Below are positions 1 to 9,955 of a DNA stretch of 34,428 bases, piece by piece. The position numbers and the translations under genes were made by a program. Every line of letters starts with the position of its first letter. The stretch's first letter is position 1. Location: contig JAGOEM010000010.1 of the NCBI GenBank assembly GCA_017997715.1, positions 1-34,428 on the forward strand, read 5' to 3'. Origin of the DNA: Ottowia sp. Its GTDB lineage: Bacteria; Pseudomonadota; Gammaproteobacteria; Burkholderiales; Burkholderiaceae_C. The notes below the pieces were generated by a model, which searched no databases, was not told the origin of the DNA, and was given only the letters and a program-made list of their open reading frames with translations.

Positions 1-1
1 G

Positions 2-1027
2 TGGCGCACTGCCAAGGGCGACAACGCGGCAGTGCAGGACGTGCGTCAACTGTTGCAAAGCCCAGCCTTCAAGGCGGCCAACACAGGCCTGCGCGCAGAC
101 CTGCTGCGCGGTGTGACCTTGGTGCACTCGGATGCGTTCCAGGCGCTGCCCGCTGCCGACCAACAACGGGTGCGTGACATCTTGGCGGCCCGCAAGCCCG
201 GCGACACGCAGTTGGCGCAGAAGCTGAGTGATCTGCTGCACAGCGGCAGTTTCAAGAAGCTGTCCCAGGATGAAAAGACGGCGGTGTTAAGCCAAGCGCG
301 CAACTACCCCACCTCAGCGGTGGTCGGCAACTTGGGCCGATTGCTGGACAAGGGCTGGTTTCAAGGCATGTCGCTGGAAGACAAGCAGCGCAGCCTGAAG
401 ACCATCGCCTACATGACGGACTACAGCCACGGCGACCGCACCATCTTGGACAACACGCTGAACAAGCTGCTGGATCCCAAGTTGAACTTTTCGCTTGAGT
501 GGAAAACACAAGCCCCTGGCGTTGGTGCGTATTACAGCGCAGGCACCGGCCGAGTGACGATGAATTCGAGCGATGTGCCGGCAGACAATCAGCCCGTTGA
601 GTCCGCATCCGTTTGGCAAATCGTCAACGCGGTGCCGCATGAAATCAACCACGCCATCGACGATGTGCATGTGGCACCAACCTTTGCCTATCTGGAGAAG
701 GAATATCAGGCGTACTATACCGGCGACCAAGCGCAGAACGGTCGTCCGATGACACGCAAAGAAGTGGCGGACTTGTGGCGAGACAAGTTGCTGGACACGA
801 GCGGCATCTACCGTAAAGCTGCTTCAGGTGCCTTGGCTGATCCGGTAGAGGCCGCCAAGATTTTTGCGTACCTGACCCAACTGACGGGCGTTACTGTGAC
901 TGCGGCCAACTACAAGACCGTACTGGCAAACCCCTCCGGCTGGAACCCGCCCTATGATGCGAGCAAGGGGCCCGATATCGCCGTTCCCGCAGGCGTAACG
1001 CCGCGTGGCAACACGGACAACCGTTGA
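2..1027 (+). CDS. Partial zincin-like (HEINH) putative toxin/effector, 5' end outside window
   Basis: The reading frame is open from base 2 with no stop, so the gene probably begins upstream; a GTG at 32 is only an internal possibility. Numbered from that GTG, residues 1-130 hold several helical repeats of about 35-40 residues with a recurring LL..G.F..LS..EK pattern. The C-terminal half carries HEINH (H203, E204, H207), the HExxH zinc-binding/catalytic motif of zincin metallopeptidases, followed about 17 residues later by EYQAYY, whose Glu could be the third ligand. The stop overlaps the start of the next gene by one base (TGATGA), so the two are probably translated together. A helical-repeat front plus zincin domain followed by a small exported protein resembles toxin/immunity pairs. 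That role is inference; an ordinary exported peptidase is possible. I do not recognise the exact family. Confidence 0.6.
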   Translation, partial: WRTAKGDNAAVQDVRQLLQSPAFKAANTGLRADLLRGVTLVHSDAFQALPAADQQRVRDILAARKPGDTQLAQKLSDLLHSGSFKKLSQDEKTAVLSQARNYPTSAVVGNLGRLLDKGWFQGMSLEDKQRSLKTIAYMTDYSHGDRTILDNTLNKLLDPKLNFSLEWKTQAPGVGAYYSAGTGRVTMNSSDVPADNQPVESASVWQIVNAVPHEINHAIDDVHVAPTFAYLEKEYQAYYTGDQAQNGRPMTRKEVADLWRDKLLDTSGIYRKAASGALADPVEAAKIFAYLTQLTGVTVTAANYKTVLANPSGWNPPYDASKGPDIAVPAGVTPRGNTDNR

Positions 1028-1653
1028 TGAAAAACCTGACCTCGCCCCCAGCTCGCCTGTGGCGCGCTCGTGAGGCTTTTGCTGGCCTCGTATTGGCCTG
1101 GGGGTCGATGGCGACGAATGGAGTTGGCGCTGCGATGAATGACATTGAATCCACTGAATTGATCAAGCGTACCGTGCTACAGGGTTCAGGTTGGGAGGCG
1201 GAAGACCTGGAGATCGAAGCCGACCCGCTGTTGAAGTCCAACGCATCGTGCCGCCTGCTCGTGGGAGGAAACACGCGCATTCCTGGCGCGGGCCTGATTC
1301 GCCTTGCCCTGGATCCAGATGGCAGGGTTATGGCGCGAACTGGCGACATGACGGGCTTAACGCGCGTGCTGCACGAATGTGTGCAGGCCGACGCATTCAC
1401 GTGGGCGCAAACGCTGGCGGTCTATGTGAACGCCATGGCGCCCAAGGTGATCAACAGCGGTGACCTCAGCCTGCTCGGCACGCTCAAGGCCGCAGGGGCA
1501 GAGGACGTCCTGCCCACGCTCAAGCAGGTGGACGGCGGGACCGAACTGCGCTTTGTCATGTGGCTGCCCGTGTCGCGTTACTTTCGCGTCACAGCCCTTG
1601 TGCCTGCCGGTGGTCCCACGCGCGTGGACATGCAAATCATAGAAACGCGCTGA
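1027..1653 (+). CDS. Small exported protein, possible immunity partner of the zincin gene
   Basis: About 208 residues from the ATG at 1027, which overlaps the TGA of the zincin gene. A TTG at 1024 is in frame but the ATG is preferred. The N-terminus (residues 1-36) has basic residues, then a hydrophobic run (FAGLVLAWGSMA) and a GVGAA segment that could be a signal-peptidase site, so the product is probably periplasmic. The rest is a mixed alpha/beta domain without a recognised motif. Tight coupling to a putative zincin makes a cognate inhibitor or accessory protein plausible, but no sequence feature proves it. Confidence 0.55.
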   Translation: MKNLTSPPARLWRAREAFAGLVLAWGSMATNGVGAAMNDIESTELIKRTVLQGSGWEAEDLEIEADPLLKSNASCRLLVGGNTRIPGAGLIRLALDPDGRVMARTGDMTGLTRVLHECVQADAFTWAQTLAVYVNAMAPKVINSGDLSLLGTLKAAGAEDVLPTLKQVDGGTELRFVMWLPVSRYFRVTALVPAGGPTRVDMQIIETR

Positions 1654-2123
1654 CCGTGCCGACGGCGCGTCGACAGCCTGCGGATCGCGTCCATGCGCGT
1701 GGCGTGTGAAGCGCGCGGTTGGACAGTAGCCGCACGCTGCCGGCGGTAAGGGGTTTTCTGCAGCCGGGACGATTCAGTCCATCGCTGGCGCCGCTTCAGA
1801 TTGCCGTACCGCTCTCCTGGCCGTGAATCGGCCACAGTGTGATGACGCCGGTTCGAGGGCAGCGCGGTCGACGGCCTGGGGCGCGCGGCTGTCGGGTTGG
1901 AGCGGCTTGGATGGCTGCGCCAAACCGGTGGCGCGACGGGCTGCGACGGTCGCCACCTCGCGGGTCGTGCCCGCGTGGGCGGTCTGTTGGCGACTCGCCG
2001 GCGGCTGCGTGCTGCGCCCCGAAACCTGCGGGCTTTGACCGGAAAGTAGCAGGGCAAACAGTACCATTCGATGCGCCCCAGGCATTGCCACGCACAATCC
2101 GGCCCTCGAACCACGGAAGCACC
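1654..2123. other. 470-bp stretch without a convincing gene
   Basis: Open frames run through this stretch on both strands, but they are rich in Arg/Pro/Ala/Ser, lack ribosome-binding sites and show no domain. They look like chance frames in GC-rich DNA. No RNA gene or clear terminator hairpin was seen. The promoter of slyD presumably lies in the last 100 bases. Confidence 0.5.
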
Positions 2124-2597
2124 ATGACCATCACCAAAGACACCGCCGTCACCATCGCCTACAAAATCACCGACACGAAAACCGGCAAGCCGCTGGATGC
2201 CGGCACCACGGCCTACCTACATGGCGGGTACGGCAACCTGTTTCCCAAGGTGGAGGCGGCGCTGGACGGCCAGCCGGTGGGCCACGCGATTGACCTGACG
2301 CTGCCGGCGGCCGATGCGTTTGGCGAACACGATGAGGCGCTGGTCACCACCATTCCCAAAACCGAATTCCCACCCGGCGTGAAGGTGGGCGGGCAGTTGC
2401 GCGGCACCGGGCCGTCTGGGCAGCCGCAGATCTATCACGTGGTGAAGATCAAGGGGCCGGAAGTGCTGCTGGACGGCAACCACCCGCTGGCGGGCCACGC
2501 GATCCGCTTTGAGGGCAAGGTGCAGGCGGTGCGCCCCGCCACCGCCGAAGAGCTGGCGCATGGCCACGTGCACGGGGACCACGGGCACCACCACTGA
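2124..2597 (+). CDS. slyD: FKBP-type peptidyl-prolyl cis-trans isomerase, SlyD family
   Basis: 157 residues. SlyD proteins are cytoplasmic FKBP-fold prolyl isomerases with chaperone activity; their His-rich tails bind nickel and other metals. The order seen here is the SlyD one: a short FKBP strand (VTIAYKITD), the YLHGGYGNLFPKVEAAL segment, an inserted flap domain (DAFGEHDEALV to GPEVLLDGNHPLAG), a return strand (FEGKVQAVRPAT) and a His-rich C-terminus (HGHVHGDHGHHH). A much longer upstream-extended frame exists, but ATG 2124 is chosen because family homology begins there and GGAAG lies just upstream. It appears to be a single-gene unit. Confidence 0.93.
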   Translation: MTITKDTAVTIAYKITDTKTGKPLDAGTTAYLHGGYGNLFPKVEAALDGQPVGHAIDLTLPAADAFGEHDEALVTTIPKTEFPPGVKVGGQLRGTGPSGQPQIYHVVKIKGPEVLLDGNHPLAGHAIRFEGKVQAVRPATAEELAHGHVHGDHGHHH

Positions 2598-2807
2598 GCA
2601 CGCGGCGCGCCGGCTGCGGGCGGCGTGTTGGGGCCATTCGGGCGGCCTGCGGGTACGCCACTTTGGTGCGGCGTAGGTGCGGCGGGCGTGCGGCGAAAGC
2701 GGCGCTGCGTGTGCGCACGGGCGCGTTGAATCGCACCTGAGCGCGGCGCCGGTCAGTCAGGCACAGGCCAATCATCCCGATGACCTGCGGGCACGCCAAT
2801 TGCAATC

Positions 2808-2868
2808 AATTTAATAGCTACCAGCGCATGACTGGCGGGCGCTACAAGCCGAAAAGGCTTGCAATTTG
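2808..2868 (+). repeat. R1 palindromic repeat, copy 1
   Basis: Intergenic. Contains TTAATAGCTACCAGCGC, a spacer, GGCGGGCGCTACAAGCC and a second small hairpin (AAGCC/GGCTT). It matches the other R1 copies (AATAGCTGCTNGCGC ... GCGCTAGAGGCC pattern). It lies 3' of the leftward esterase gene and may act as a transcript-end structure. Confidence 0.75.
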
Positions 2869-2876
2869 GCGCGGGT

Positions 2877-3947
2877 TCAGCGCCAGCCGGCCTCGCGCAG
2901 CTGGTCCAGCGCAAAGTTGCTGAACAGGCGGTGCGCGTAGGGCGTGGGGTGCACGCCATCGGCGAACAGGTAACGCGAACGGTCGCCCGGCAGCAGGTTG
3001 GCGCTGTTGCACACCACTGCGGTGCCATTGGTGGTGGGCGAACCGCTGAAGGCGTTGGGGCCGCAGGCCACGTCGGTCACGTTCGACAGGTCGTACTTGC
3101 GCGGGTTGGCCAGCATGTCGGTCAGCAGGCCGTAGGCATCGGCCACGCGCACTTCCGGCACGCCCTGCAGGGCGGTGGCCAGTTGGTCGTTGAAGGCGCG
3201 GGTCATGGTGTCGAACAGGGCCACGGCGTTGGCGCCCTGAACCTGGACGGACGGCGAGAGCGACAGGTTGGGCACGTTCAGCACCAGCACCTGCTTGGCG
3301 CCTTTGGCCACCACTTCCGAGCGGACCAGCTTGCCCAGTTCGGCCCCGGCTGCGGCGACGTTTTGCACCGCCTGAGCAGGGCTGATGGGGGCCATCAGGG
3401 CCAGCTCCACGAACACGTCGTTGGTGCCGGCCATCACCACCACCAGCTCTTCGCCGGTGTAGCGCCCACCCGCCGCGGCCAGGTGCGCGGCCATCTGATC
3501 CTTGACCGGCTTGGCCAGGTACCCAATGTTCACCTCGTTGAAGCGCTGCATCGCGACCGAGTTGGAACCCAGATCGCTGACCGCCCGCGCGCTGCCTTGC
3601 GCGTAAACGGTGCAACCGGGGTGCGCCGTCACCGGGGCGCCGGTCAGGGCCGGGTCGTTCGGCAGCAGGCCGGTTTCAGCGGCGCAGGGCGCAGGCAGGT
3701 CCAGGCGGGATGCCAGCTGTTCCACCCACATCTGGCCGCCCTTGGTGTCGTTGACGGTCCAACGCCCGGCGCCGCCGGTTTGCGCACCCACCATGGCGAT
3801 GGTGCCGACGTTGTAGGTGCCGACATCGCTGAGCGAATCGCCAAAGGACACCAGCTGCTTGAACTCGAATTCGGAGTCGCTGCCGCCACAGGCCGCCAGC
3901 ACCGCCAGGGCGACCACCGCCACCCAACGCGCACGCATGAACTTCAT
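2877..3947 (-). CDS. SGNH/GDSL-family esterase or lipase, predicted lipoprotein
   Basis: 356 residues from the ATG at 3947. An upstream in-frame start at 4001 would put the signal peptide too far inside. Residues 1-20 form a lipoprotein signal peptide ending LAVLAAC with Cys20 as the lipidated residue, followed by GGSDS. GDSL landmarks are complete: FGDSLSD with nucleophile Ser38, an AGTNDVF block with the conserved Asn, and DGVHPTPYAH near the C-terminus supplying the catalytic Asp and His. These enzymes hydrolyse ester or acyl bonds; the substrate cannot be inferred. The product is probably anchored to the outer membrane facing the periplasm or exterior. It is transcribed divergently from the MFS gene across a short AT-rich gap (TTTATATATT near 4030). 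Confidence 0.9.
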   Translation of the reverse strand: MKFMRARWVAVVALAVLAACGGSDSEFEFKQLVSFGDSLSDVGTYNVGTIAMVGAQTGGAGRWTVNDTKGGQMWVEQLASRLDLPAPCAAETGLLPNDPALTGAPVTAHPGCTVYAQGSARAVSDLGSNSVAMQRFNEVNIGYLAKPVKDQMAAHLAAAGGRYTGEELVVVMAGTNDVFVELALMAPISPAQAVQNVAAAGAELGKLVRSEVVAKGAKQVLVLNVPNLSLSPSVQVQGANAVALFDTMTRAFNDQLATALQGVPEVRVADAYGLLTDMLANPRKYDLSNVTDVACGPNAFSGSPTTNGTAVVCNSANLLPGDRSRYLFADGVHPTPYAHRLFSNFALDQLREAGWR

Positions 3948-4077
3948 TGCTTTTTGTATTCCGGGGTTTGGCGACGCTCTGTGCATCGCCGAATGGGTCA
4001 ATCGTAAGATGGTGTGACCTTATGGCGCAGTTTATATATTTGATCGCGATGCGGCCGGCGTTGGGGCATGGACTGAC

Positions 4078-5364
4078 ATGGTGAATTCTGCCGACAAGCC
4101 TGCCCAGACCGCCCCGCTGGAAAAGTCAGCGCACACCGGGCTGGCGGCACCCGCGATGCCCCATCGCGTGGCCTGGTTCATGCTGCTGGCGCTGGCCAGC
4201 GGCTTCACGCTCAGCCAGGCGTTTCGCACGGTGGCGGCGATCATGGGGCCGTCGCTGGTGGCAGAGCTTTCCTTGTCGCCCCAACAGCTGGGCCTGTGGG
4301 CGGCGGCGTTTCATTTCTCGTTTGGCGTGATGCAGCTGGTGATGGGCGTGTCGATCGACCTGTTCGGCGTGCGGCGCACCATCCTGTGGGCGTTTCCGGT
4401 GGCGGTGACGGGGGCCGTGGTGTCGGTCTACGCACCCAATTTTTCCGTGCTGCTGCTGGGGCAGGTGCTGATTGGCACCGGCTGCGCGCCGGCGTTTTTG
4501 GTGTGCACGGTGTTCATCAGCCGCTATTTTCCGGCCGGCGGGTTCACGGCAGTATCGGGGCTGATCATGAGCATCAGCGGGCTGGGCGTGCTGGCCACCG
4601 CCACGCCGCTGGCCTGGTTGATCGAGCTGAGCAACTGGCGCTGGGGCTTCGGCGTGCTGGCCGCGCTGGGCGCGCTGGCGTGGCTGCTGATGTGGTCGCT
4701 GGTGCGCGAGCCCACGGCCGTCACCGCGCCCAGCGGCCCGCGGCCCACGCCCTGGCAAGCCACGCTGGAGCTGCTCAGCCTGTTCCGCCTGCCGCACACG
4801 GCCGGCCTGGTGGCCTATGCGGCGGTGGCCTACGCGGGTTTCATCACGCTGCGCGGGCTGTGGCTGGGGCCGCTGCTGATCGAACGCCATGGCTTCAGCC
4901 TGGTGCAAACCGGCAACGTGGCGCTGGCGATGACGCTGGGCGGCATGCTGAGCCCCGCGCTGTTTGGCCGGCTGGACCCGGGCGGTGGGCGGCGCATTCG
5001 CTGGCTGCTGGGTTTTGCGCTGCTGGCGGCGGCGCTGCTGGCGGTGATGGCGGTGGGGCACAGTGCGGCGCTGGACGTGGTGCTGGCCATTGCCTACGGC
5101 ATGCTGTCGGGCTATGGCGTGCTGCAGTACGGCTATGTGCGCGACGCCTACCCCGCCAGCATGCGCGGGCGCGCGCTGTCGCTGTTCACCATGGCGATGT
5201 TTTTGGGCATTGCGCTGATGCAGTGGCTGACCGGCCTGGCCGCATCGCTGGCCAAGGCCGCCAGGGGCGAACCCTTCACCGCCGCACTGCTGACCATGGC
5301 GGCCATGCTGGCGCTGGGCGCGCTGGCGTTCTGGAAACTGCCGCGCGCCCAGCCCGCTGACTGA
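4078..5364 (+). CDS. Major facilitator superfamily transporter
   Basis: 428 residues with about 12 hydrophobic membrane segments in two halves separated by a cytoplasmic loop (WSLVREPTAVTAPSGPRPTP). The MFS loop 2-3 signature is visible as GVSIDLFGVRRTI after the second helix, and a related motif (GRLDPGGGRRIR) appears in the second half. A roughly 30-residue polar N-terminus precedes the first helix. Such proteins move small solutes across the inner membrane by proton-coupled antiport or symport; the substrate is unknown and no neighbouring gene points to one. Start ATG 4078 follows a short gap divergent from the esterase gene. Confidence 0.9.
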   Translation: MVNSADKPAQTAPLEKSAHTGLAAPAMPHRVAWFMLLALASGFTLSQAFRTVAAIMGPSLVAELSLSPQQLGLWAAAFHFSFGVMQLVMGVSIDLFGVRRTILWAFPVAVTGAVVSVYAPNFSVLLLGQVLIGTGCAPAFLVCTVFISRYFPAGGFTAVSGLIMSISGLGVLATATPLAWLIELSNWRWGFGVLAALGALAWLLMWSLVREPTAVTAPSGPRPTPWQATLELLSLFRLPHTAGLVAYAAVAYAGFITLRGLWLGPLLIERHGFSLVQTGNVALAMTLGGMLSPALFGRLDPGGGRRIRWLLGFALLAAALLAVMAVGHSAALDVVLAIAYGMLSGYGVLQYGYVRDAYPASMRGRALSLFTMAMFLGIALMQWLTGLAASLAKAARGEPFTAALLTMAAMLALGALAFWKLPRAQPAD

Positions 5365-5483
5365 CACGGCGTGAACGGCGGCACCGCCAGCGGTCACCGC
5401 CACCGCGTGACGTTCTGACACCCGCCCACGGCACACAGCAGGCATACTGCCCCTTGGATGGAACGCATTAGGAACGCTCAGAC

Positions 5484-5678
5484 ATGATCGATTCACGCCA
5501 CCCCTTGCCTGCGTCGCGGCGCGCTCGCCCGCTGCGCTGGCTGGCCGTGCTGGGCTTCATGGCCGCGCTGGCCGGTTGCGCCGGCACGCCCATCAGCAAC
5601 CCCGACGTGACCGGCAGCGGCTCGGGCATTACCGTGTACGGCACCGCCGATGCGGGCGTTGGCCGCACCAAACGCTGA
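5484..5678 (+). CDS. Small predicted lipoprotein
   Basis: 64 residues. A twin-arginine-rich N-terminus (ASRRARPLRW) leads into a hydrophobic core and a lipobox LAGC, with lipidated Cys near residue 32, followed by a Gly/Ser/Thr-rich mature part (GTPISNPDVTGSGSGITVYG). The mature protein would be only about 33 residues. Function unknown. The size and clear lipobox support a real gene despite its shortness. Confidence 0.7.
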   Translation: MIDSRHPLPASRRARPLRWLAVLGFMAALAGCAGTPISNPDVTGSGSGITVYGTADAGVGRTKR

Positions 5679-5696
5679 TCGCCTTCGGCACGGCTT

Positions 5697-5766
5697 GATA
5701 CTATAATTTTGCTAGCTGCCTGCGCCCGCCCATCAAGCGCCAGCGGCACAAATCGCTTGAAAAACA
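5697..5766 (+). repeat. R1 palindromic repeat, copy 2
   Basis: Intergenic copy: TTTTGCTAGCTGCCTGCGC ... CAAGCGCCAGCGGCACAAAT. It has the same core and spacing as copy 1 and lies directly after the small lipoprotein gene. Confidence 0.7.
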
Positions 5767-5814
5767 CTGCCCGCGCCTGAGCGCAGCGGCAGCGTTTCGC
5801 CACCCCTTCACGGC

Positions 5815-6117
5815 ATGCGCCGCCTTCGCCACGCCCCCAACGCCGCCATTGCCCAGATCTGGGCCGATCTGCTGTGCGAAGCCGGCTACCCCGCCACCGT
5901 GGAACGCCGCTACCTGACCAGCGTGGCCGGCGAATTGCCACCCGACCAGTGCCTGCCCGAGATCTGGCTGCGCCACGACGAACACCTGGCCGCCGCCGGC
6001 GCGCTGCTCGAGGATCTGGAGCGCGTGCCGCAGCGCGAATGGACGTGCGCCGCGTGCGGCGAGCGGATTGAAGGTGGGTTTGAGGAATGCTGGGCATGCG
6101 GGGCGGCGATGCCTTGA
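5815..6117 (+). CDS. DUF2007-type protein with C-terminal zinc ribbon
   Basis: 100 residues. The N-terminal 65 residues fit a DUF2007-like ferredoxin-like fold (AQIWADLLCEAGYPATVERRYL then PEIWLRHDEHLAAAGALLEDL), a domain often annotated as putative signal transducing. The C-terminus carries a CAAC ... CWAC ribbon (two CxxC pairs about 12 residues apart) that should bind zinc. Role unknown; the family is usually cytoplasmic. Start ATG 5815. Confidence 0.8.
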   Translation: MRRLRHAPNAAIAQIWADLLCEAGYPATVERRYLTSVAGELPPDQCLPEIWLRHDEHLAAAGALLEDLERVPQREWTCAACGERIEGGFEECWACGAAMP

Positions 6118-6158
6118 TTCGGCGATTCGGTCAGCGCCGACGGCGACGCGCGGCTGAA

Positions 6159-6725
6159 TCACCCCGCCTTGGCTGCCGCCCTGAACTGCTGGCGCCGCGC
6201 CGACAGCGCCGCGAAAAAAGGATGCGCGGCGTTGCCCTGCAGGTTCAGCGGCGTCTTGAAGTGCTGGATCAAGCCATGCTCGTCCTGCCACGGCTCTTCA
6301 CGCGGAACCCAAACGACGGCAGCGTGGCTGTCCAGCCAGGCGGACAGACGCTGCTCACCCTCCGCCCCCAGCGTCAGACGGCCATTGACCTGTGGCGCCA
6401 GGCGCAGGCCCAGCGTATCCGCCAACAGGCAGCCCAAAGTCAGCCGCAGCGTGGATTGCGAGGCATCCTTGCGCAGATGGCTACGCAGGCGCGAGCGCAA
6501 GGTGGCGCCACTGGCGGCCGAAGATGGCGCTATGCCGATGTAGAGCAGCGCGAAATCGTCAACGGTGTGCACCCCTTGCAGCGGCACGGCCGACGGCGGC
6601 GCGCGAAAGTACCAGGCGTAGATGCCGCGCTGCCTGGGCACCGGCGACGGGCGGGTCAATACCTCAGCTCGGCGCCACAGCTTGGCTGGGGCAAAAAACT
6701 CGTCCCGGGCGGCGGAATGTGGCAC
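6159..6725 (-). CDS. GIY-YIG nuclease superfamily protein
   Basis: 188 residues from a GTG at 6725, nine bases after the stop of yaeQ, so the two probably share a transcript. The GIY-YIG core is visible as GIYAWYF (first strand) and LLYIGIA about 30 residues later, followed by an Arg-rich helix (LRSRLRSHLRK) and a downstream Glu (WVPREEPWQDEHGLIQHFKTPLN) resembling the metal-binding Glu region. GIY-YIG proteins cut or bind DNA. The substrate is unknown, and the insertion between the two halves is longer than in UvrC-type domains. The N-terminal 33 residues are uncertain because the start is GTG. Confidence 0.8.
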   Translation of the reverse strand: MPHSAARDEFFAPAKLWRRAEVLTRPSPVPRQRGIYAWYFRAPPSAVPLQGVHTVDDFALLYIGIAPSSAASGATLRSRLRSHLRKDASQSTLRLTLGCLLADTLGLRLAPQVNGRLTLGAEGEQRLSAWLDSHAAVVWVPREEPWQDEHGLIQHFKTPLNLQGNAAHPFFAALSARRQQFRAAAKAG

Positions 6726-6734
6726 CGAATCGCC

Positions 6735-7295
6735 TCACTTCCACCGCACCGCCTCCACACTCACGCTACCGCGCGCACTCGACAGCGTCAGCACCCCATC
6801 CAGCAGCGTGGCCTGCAGCTGCATGCTGCGTTCGGCCAGGGCGCCCAGGGCTTGCGCGTCGGCGGTGGGTAAGCGCCAGGCGCTCAGTTTGTCCAGGCGC
6901 GCCAGCTTGCCTTCGATGCCGCGCCACCAGATGTCGGCGGCGGAGCCGAAGGGGTAGACGATGACGGCGTCGGCCTGGCTGCAGGCCTTGGCCAGGGGTT
7001 TGTCGTCGGGCTGGCCGACTTCGATCCACAGGCGTTTGCGGCCGGTGAAGTCGGTCAGGTGCACGTCGGGTTCGTCGGGGCTGGACAGGCCGGCGCCGAA
7101 GCCGATGCGCGCGTCGCCGCCGCACAGGTCTTGCACCTGGTGCGCGTTCAGCGCCAGCGCGACCAGCCGCACCATCATGCGGTCGTCGGTTTCGCTGGGG
7201 TGGCGCGCCAGGGTCAGCGAATGGTCGGCGTAGTAGGCGTGGTCGATGTCGGCCAGTGCCAGTTCGACCTTGAAGACGGTGGATTTGAGGGCCAT
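6735..7295 (-). CDS. yaeQ: YaeQ family protein
   Basis: 186 residues, close to the usual YaeQ length (about 180). Family features are all present: an N-terminal KSTVFKVELALADIDHAYY segment, HPSETDDRMMVRLVALAL, a DVHLTDFTGRKRLWIEVGQPDD block and AVIVYPFG. YaeQ has a PD-(D/E)XK nuclease-like fold and has been reported as a suppressor of RfaH-related haemolysin defects; its biochemical role is unsettled. Upstream ribosome-binding sequence is weak. It heads a probable two-gene unit with the GIY-YIG gene. Confidence 0.93.
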   Translation of the reverse strand: MALKSTVFKVELALADIDHAYYADHSLTLARHPSETDDRMMVRLVALALNAHQVQDLCGGDARIGFGAGLSSPDEPDVHLTDFTGRKRLWIEVGQPDDKPLAKACSQADAVIVYPFGSAADIWWRGIEGKLARLDKLSAWRLPTADAQALGALAERSMQLQATLLDGVLTLSSARGSVSVEAVRWK

Positions 7296-7307
7296 AGGTT
7301 GGAAGGT

Positions 7308-7372
7308 TTGCTACTCTATAGATAGCTGCTTGCGCATGCTTGGCGGGCGCTACAGGCCATTTTTATTCAAAA
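7308..7372 (+). repeat. R1 palindromic repeat, copy 3
   Basis: ATAGATAGCTGCTTGCGC ... GGCGGGCGCTACAGGCCATT, just upstream of yaeQ and downstream of purB. Both neighbouring genes are leftward. Confidence 0.75.
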
Positions 7373-7451
7373 CCCAAGCAAAGGCCGGCCTGCACAGGCG
7401 CGGCGGGGCTGGGGCACACGCCACGCCAACCCACGCCGTTTGCGGATCTGC

Positions 7452-7514
7452 GCCGGGCATTGGCGTTGTCCCCTCGCGCAGCAGCAGGGGAAAGGCGCGC
7501 CAGCGCCACAGGGG
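7452..7514. repeat. GC-rich repeat-like hairpin segment downstream of purB
   Basis: A segment with CCCCTCGCGCAGCAGCAGGGG and GGCGCGCCAGCGCCAC followed by a G-run immediately precedes the purB stop codon on the leftward transcript. It forms short stem-loops and resembles GC-rich intergenic elements I know from related genomes. A copy count elsewhere would be needed to call it a family. Confidence 0.4.
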
Positions 7515-7516
7515 GG

Positions 7517-9064
<1,548 letters not shown>

Positions 9065-9124
9065 TCATTCACCTAGAATGCCGCGTAGCTTTCTGTCACA
9101 CATCCTTCACAGCAACCTCCAGCC

Positions 9125-9757
9125 ATGCGTTTGATCGGCGCCCCACAAAGCCCTTACGTGCGCAAAGTCCGCGCCGTGATGGCCGAGAAGAAGCTGGACT
9201 ACAGCTTCGTGCATGAAAACGTGTGGGCGGAAAGCACCCAGATCCACGCCGCCAACCCGCTGGGCAAAGTGCCTTGCCTGGTGATGGACGGGCAAGAGGC
9301 CGTGTTCGATTCGCGCGTGATCGTCGAATACCTGGACACGCTGTCGCCGGTCGGCAAGCTGATCCCGCCGTCGGGCCGCGACCGGGTGGAAGTCAAAACC
9401 TGGGAAGCCCTGGCCGACGGGCTGTGCGACGCCGCCATCCTGGCGCGCCTGGAACAAACCTGGCCTGGCCGCGCGGCGGGCGAACGCAGCCAGGCCTGGA
9501 TCGACCGGCAGATGCGCAAGGTGGACGAAGCCCTGGTTGCGATGAGCCGTGGCCTGCGCGACAAGCCCTGGTGCGCCGGCGGCGTGCACCCCACGCTGGC
9601 CGACATCGCCGTGGGCTGCGCGCTGGGCTACCTGGACTTCCGCTTTCCCGCGCTGGACTGGCGCGCACGCCACGAGAACCTGGCCCAGTTGCTGGATGCG
9701 CGCCTGATGCTGCGCCCCAGCTTCGCGGACACCGTGCCCATCGACCTGGCCGCCTGA
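9125..9757 (+). CDS. Glutathione S-transferase family protein
   Basis: 210 residues. The N-terminal thioredoxin-like domain (1-80) begins MRLIGAPQSPYVRKVRAVM, with Ser/Tyr near residue 9-11 as the likely glutathione-activating position. It contains NPLGKVPCLVMDG with the cis-Pro, and DSRVIVEYLD with the Ser that contacts glutathione. The C-terminal helical domain includes the HPTLADIAVGCALGYLDFR segment with the conserved Asp. It resembles the YibF/stringent-starvation-like bacterial GST branch. Substrate unknown, cytoplasmic. Start ATG 9125. Confidence 0.92.
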   Translation: MRLIGAPQSPYVRKVRAVMAEKKLDYSFVHENVWAESTQIHAANPLGKVPCLVMDGQEAVFDSRVIVEYLDTLSPVGKLIPPSGRDRVEVKTWEALADGLCDAAILARLEQTWPGRAAGERSQAWIDRQMRKVDEALVAMSRGLRDKPWCAGGVHPTLADIAVGCALGYLDFRFPALDWRARHENLAQLLDARLMLRPSFADTVPIDLAA

Positions 9758-9888
9758 GCCACCCATTGAATGGCCCGCGCCGCCCTTCGGCGCCGCGCCC
9801 TCCATCCGCCTGAATGACGACCCGCGCGCGTGGCGGCGCGACAGCATCGGCGCGCCCCGCAGCGCCACCCATCGGCCGCCGTGCGCAC

Positions 9889-9927
9889 AAAAAAATACGC
9901 CGCCACAGCGCAAGGCTGGGCGGCGTA
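9889..9927 (-). terminator. Intrinsic terminator for leftward transcripts
   Basis: TACGCCGCC at 9896-9904 pairs perfectly with GGCGGCGTA at 9919-9927. On the minus strand the stem is followed by seven T residues (A7 at 9889-9895). It would end transcripts coming from the 10-11 kb genes. Confidence 0.7.
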
Positions 9928-9955
9928 CCGAGGAAAAAAAAAGCTGCCTGAGCGG

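Noticed and set aside
1578-2114. 178-codon leftward frame upstream of slyD
   Set aside because: Arg/Pro/Ser-rich, no start signal, and overlaps the end of the exported-partner gene.
4126-5496. 456-codon frame antisense to the MFS gene
   Set aside because: Gln/His/Arg/Pro-rich shadow of a GC-rich gene; the opposite strand encodes a clear 12-helix transporter.
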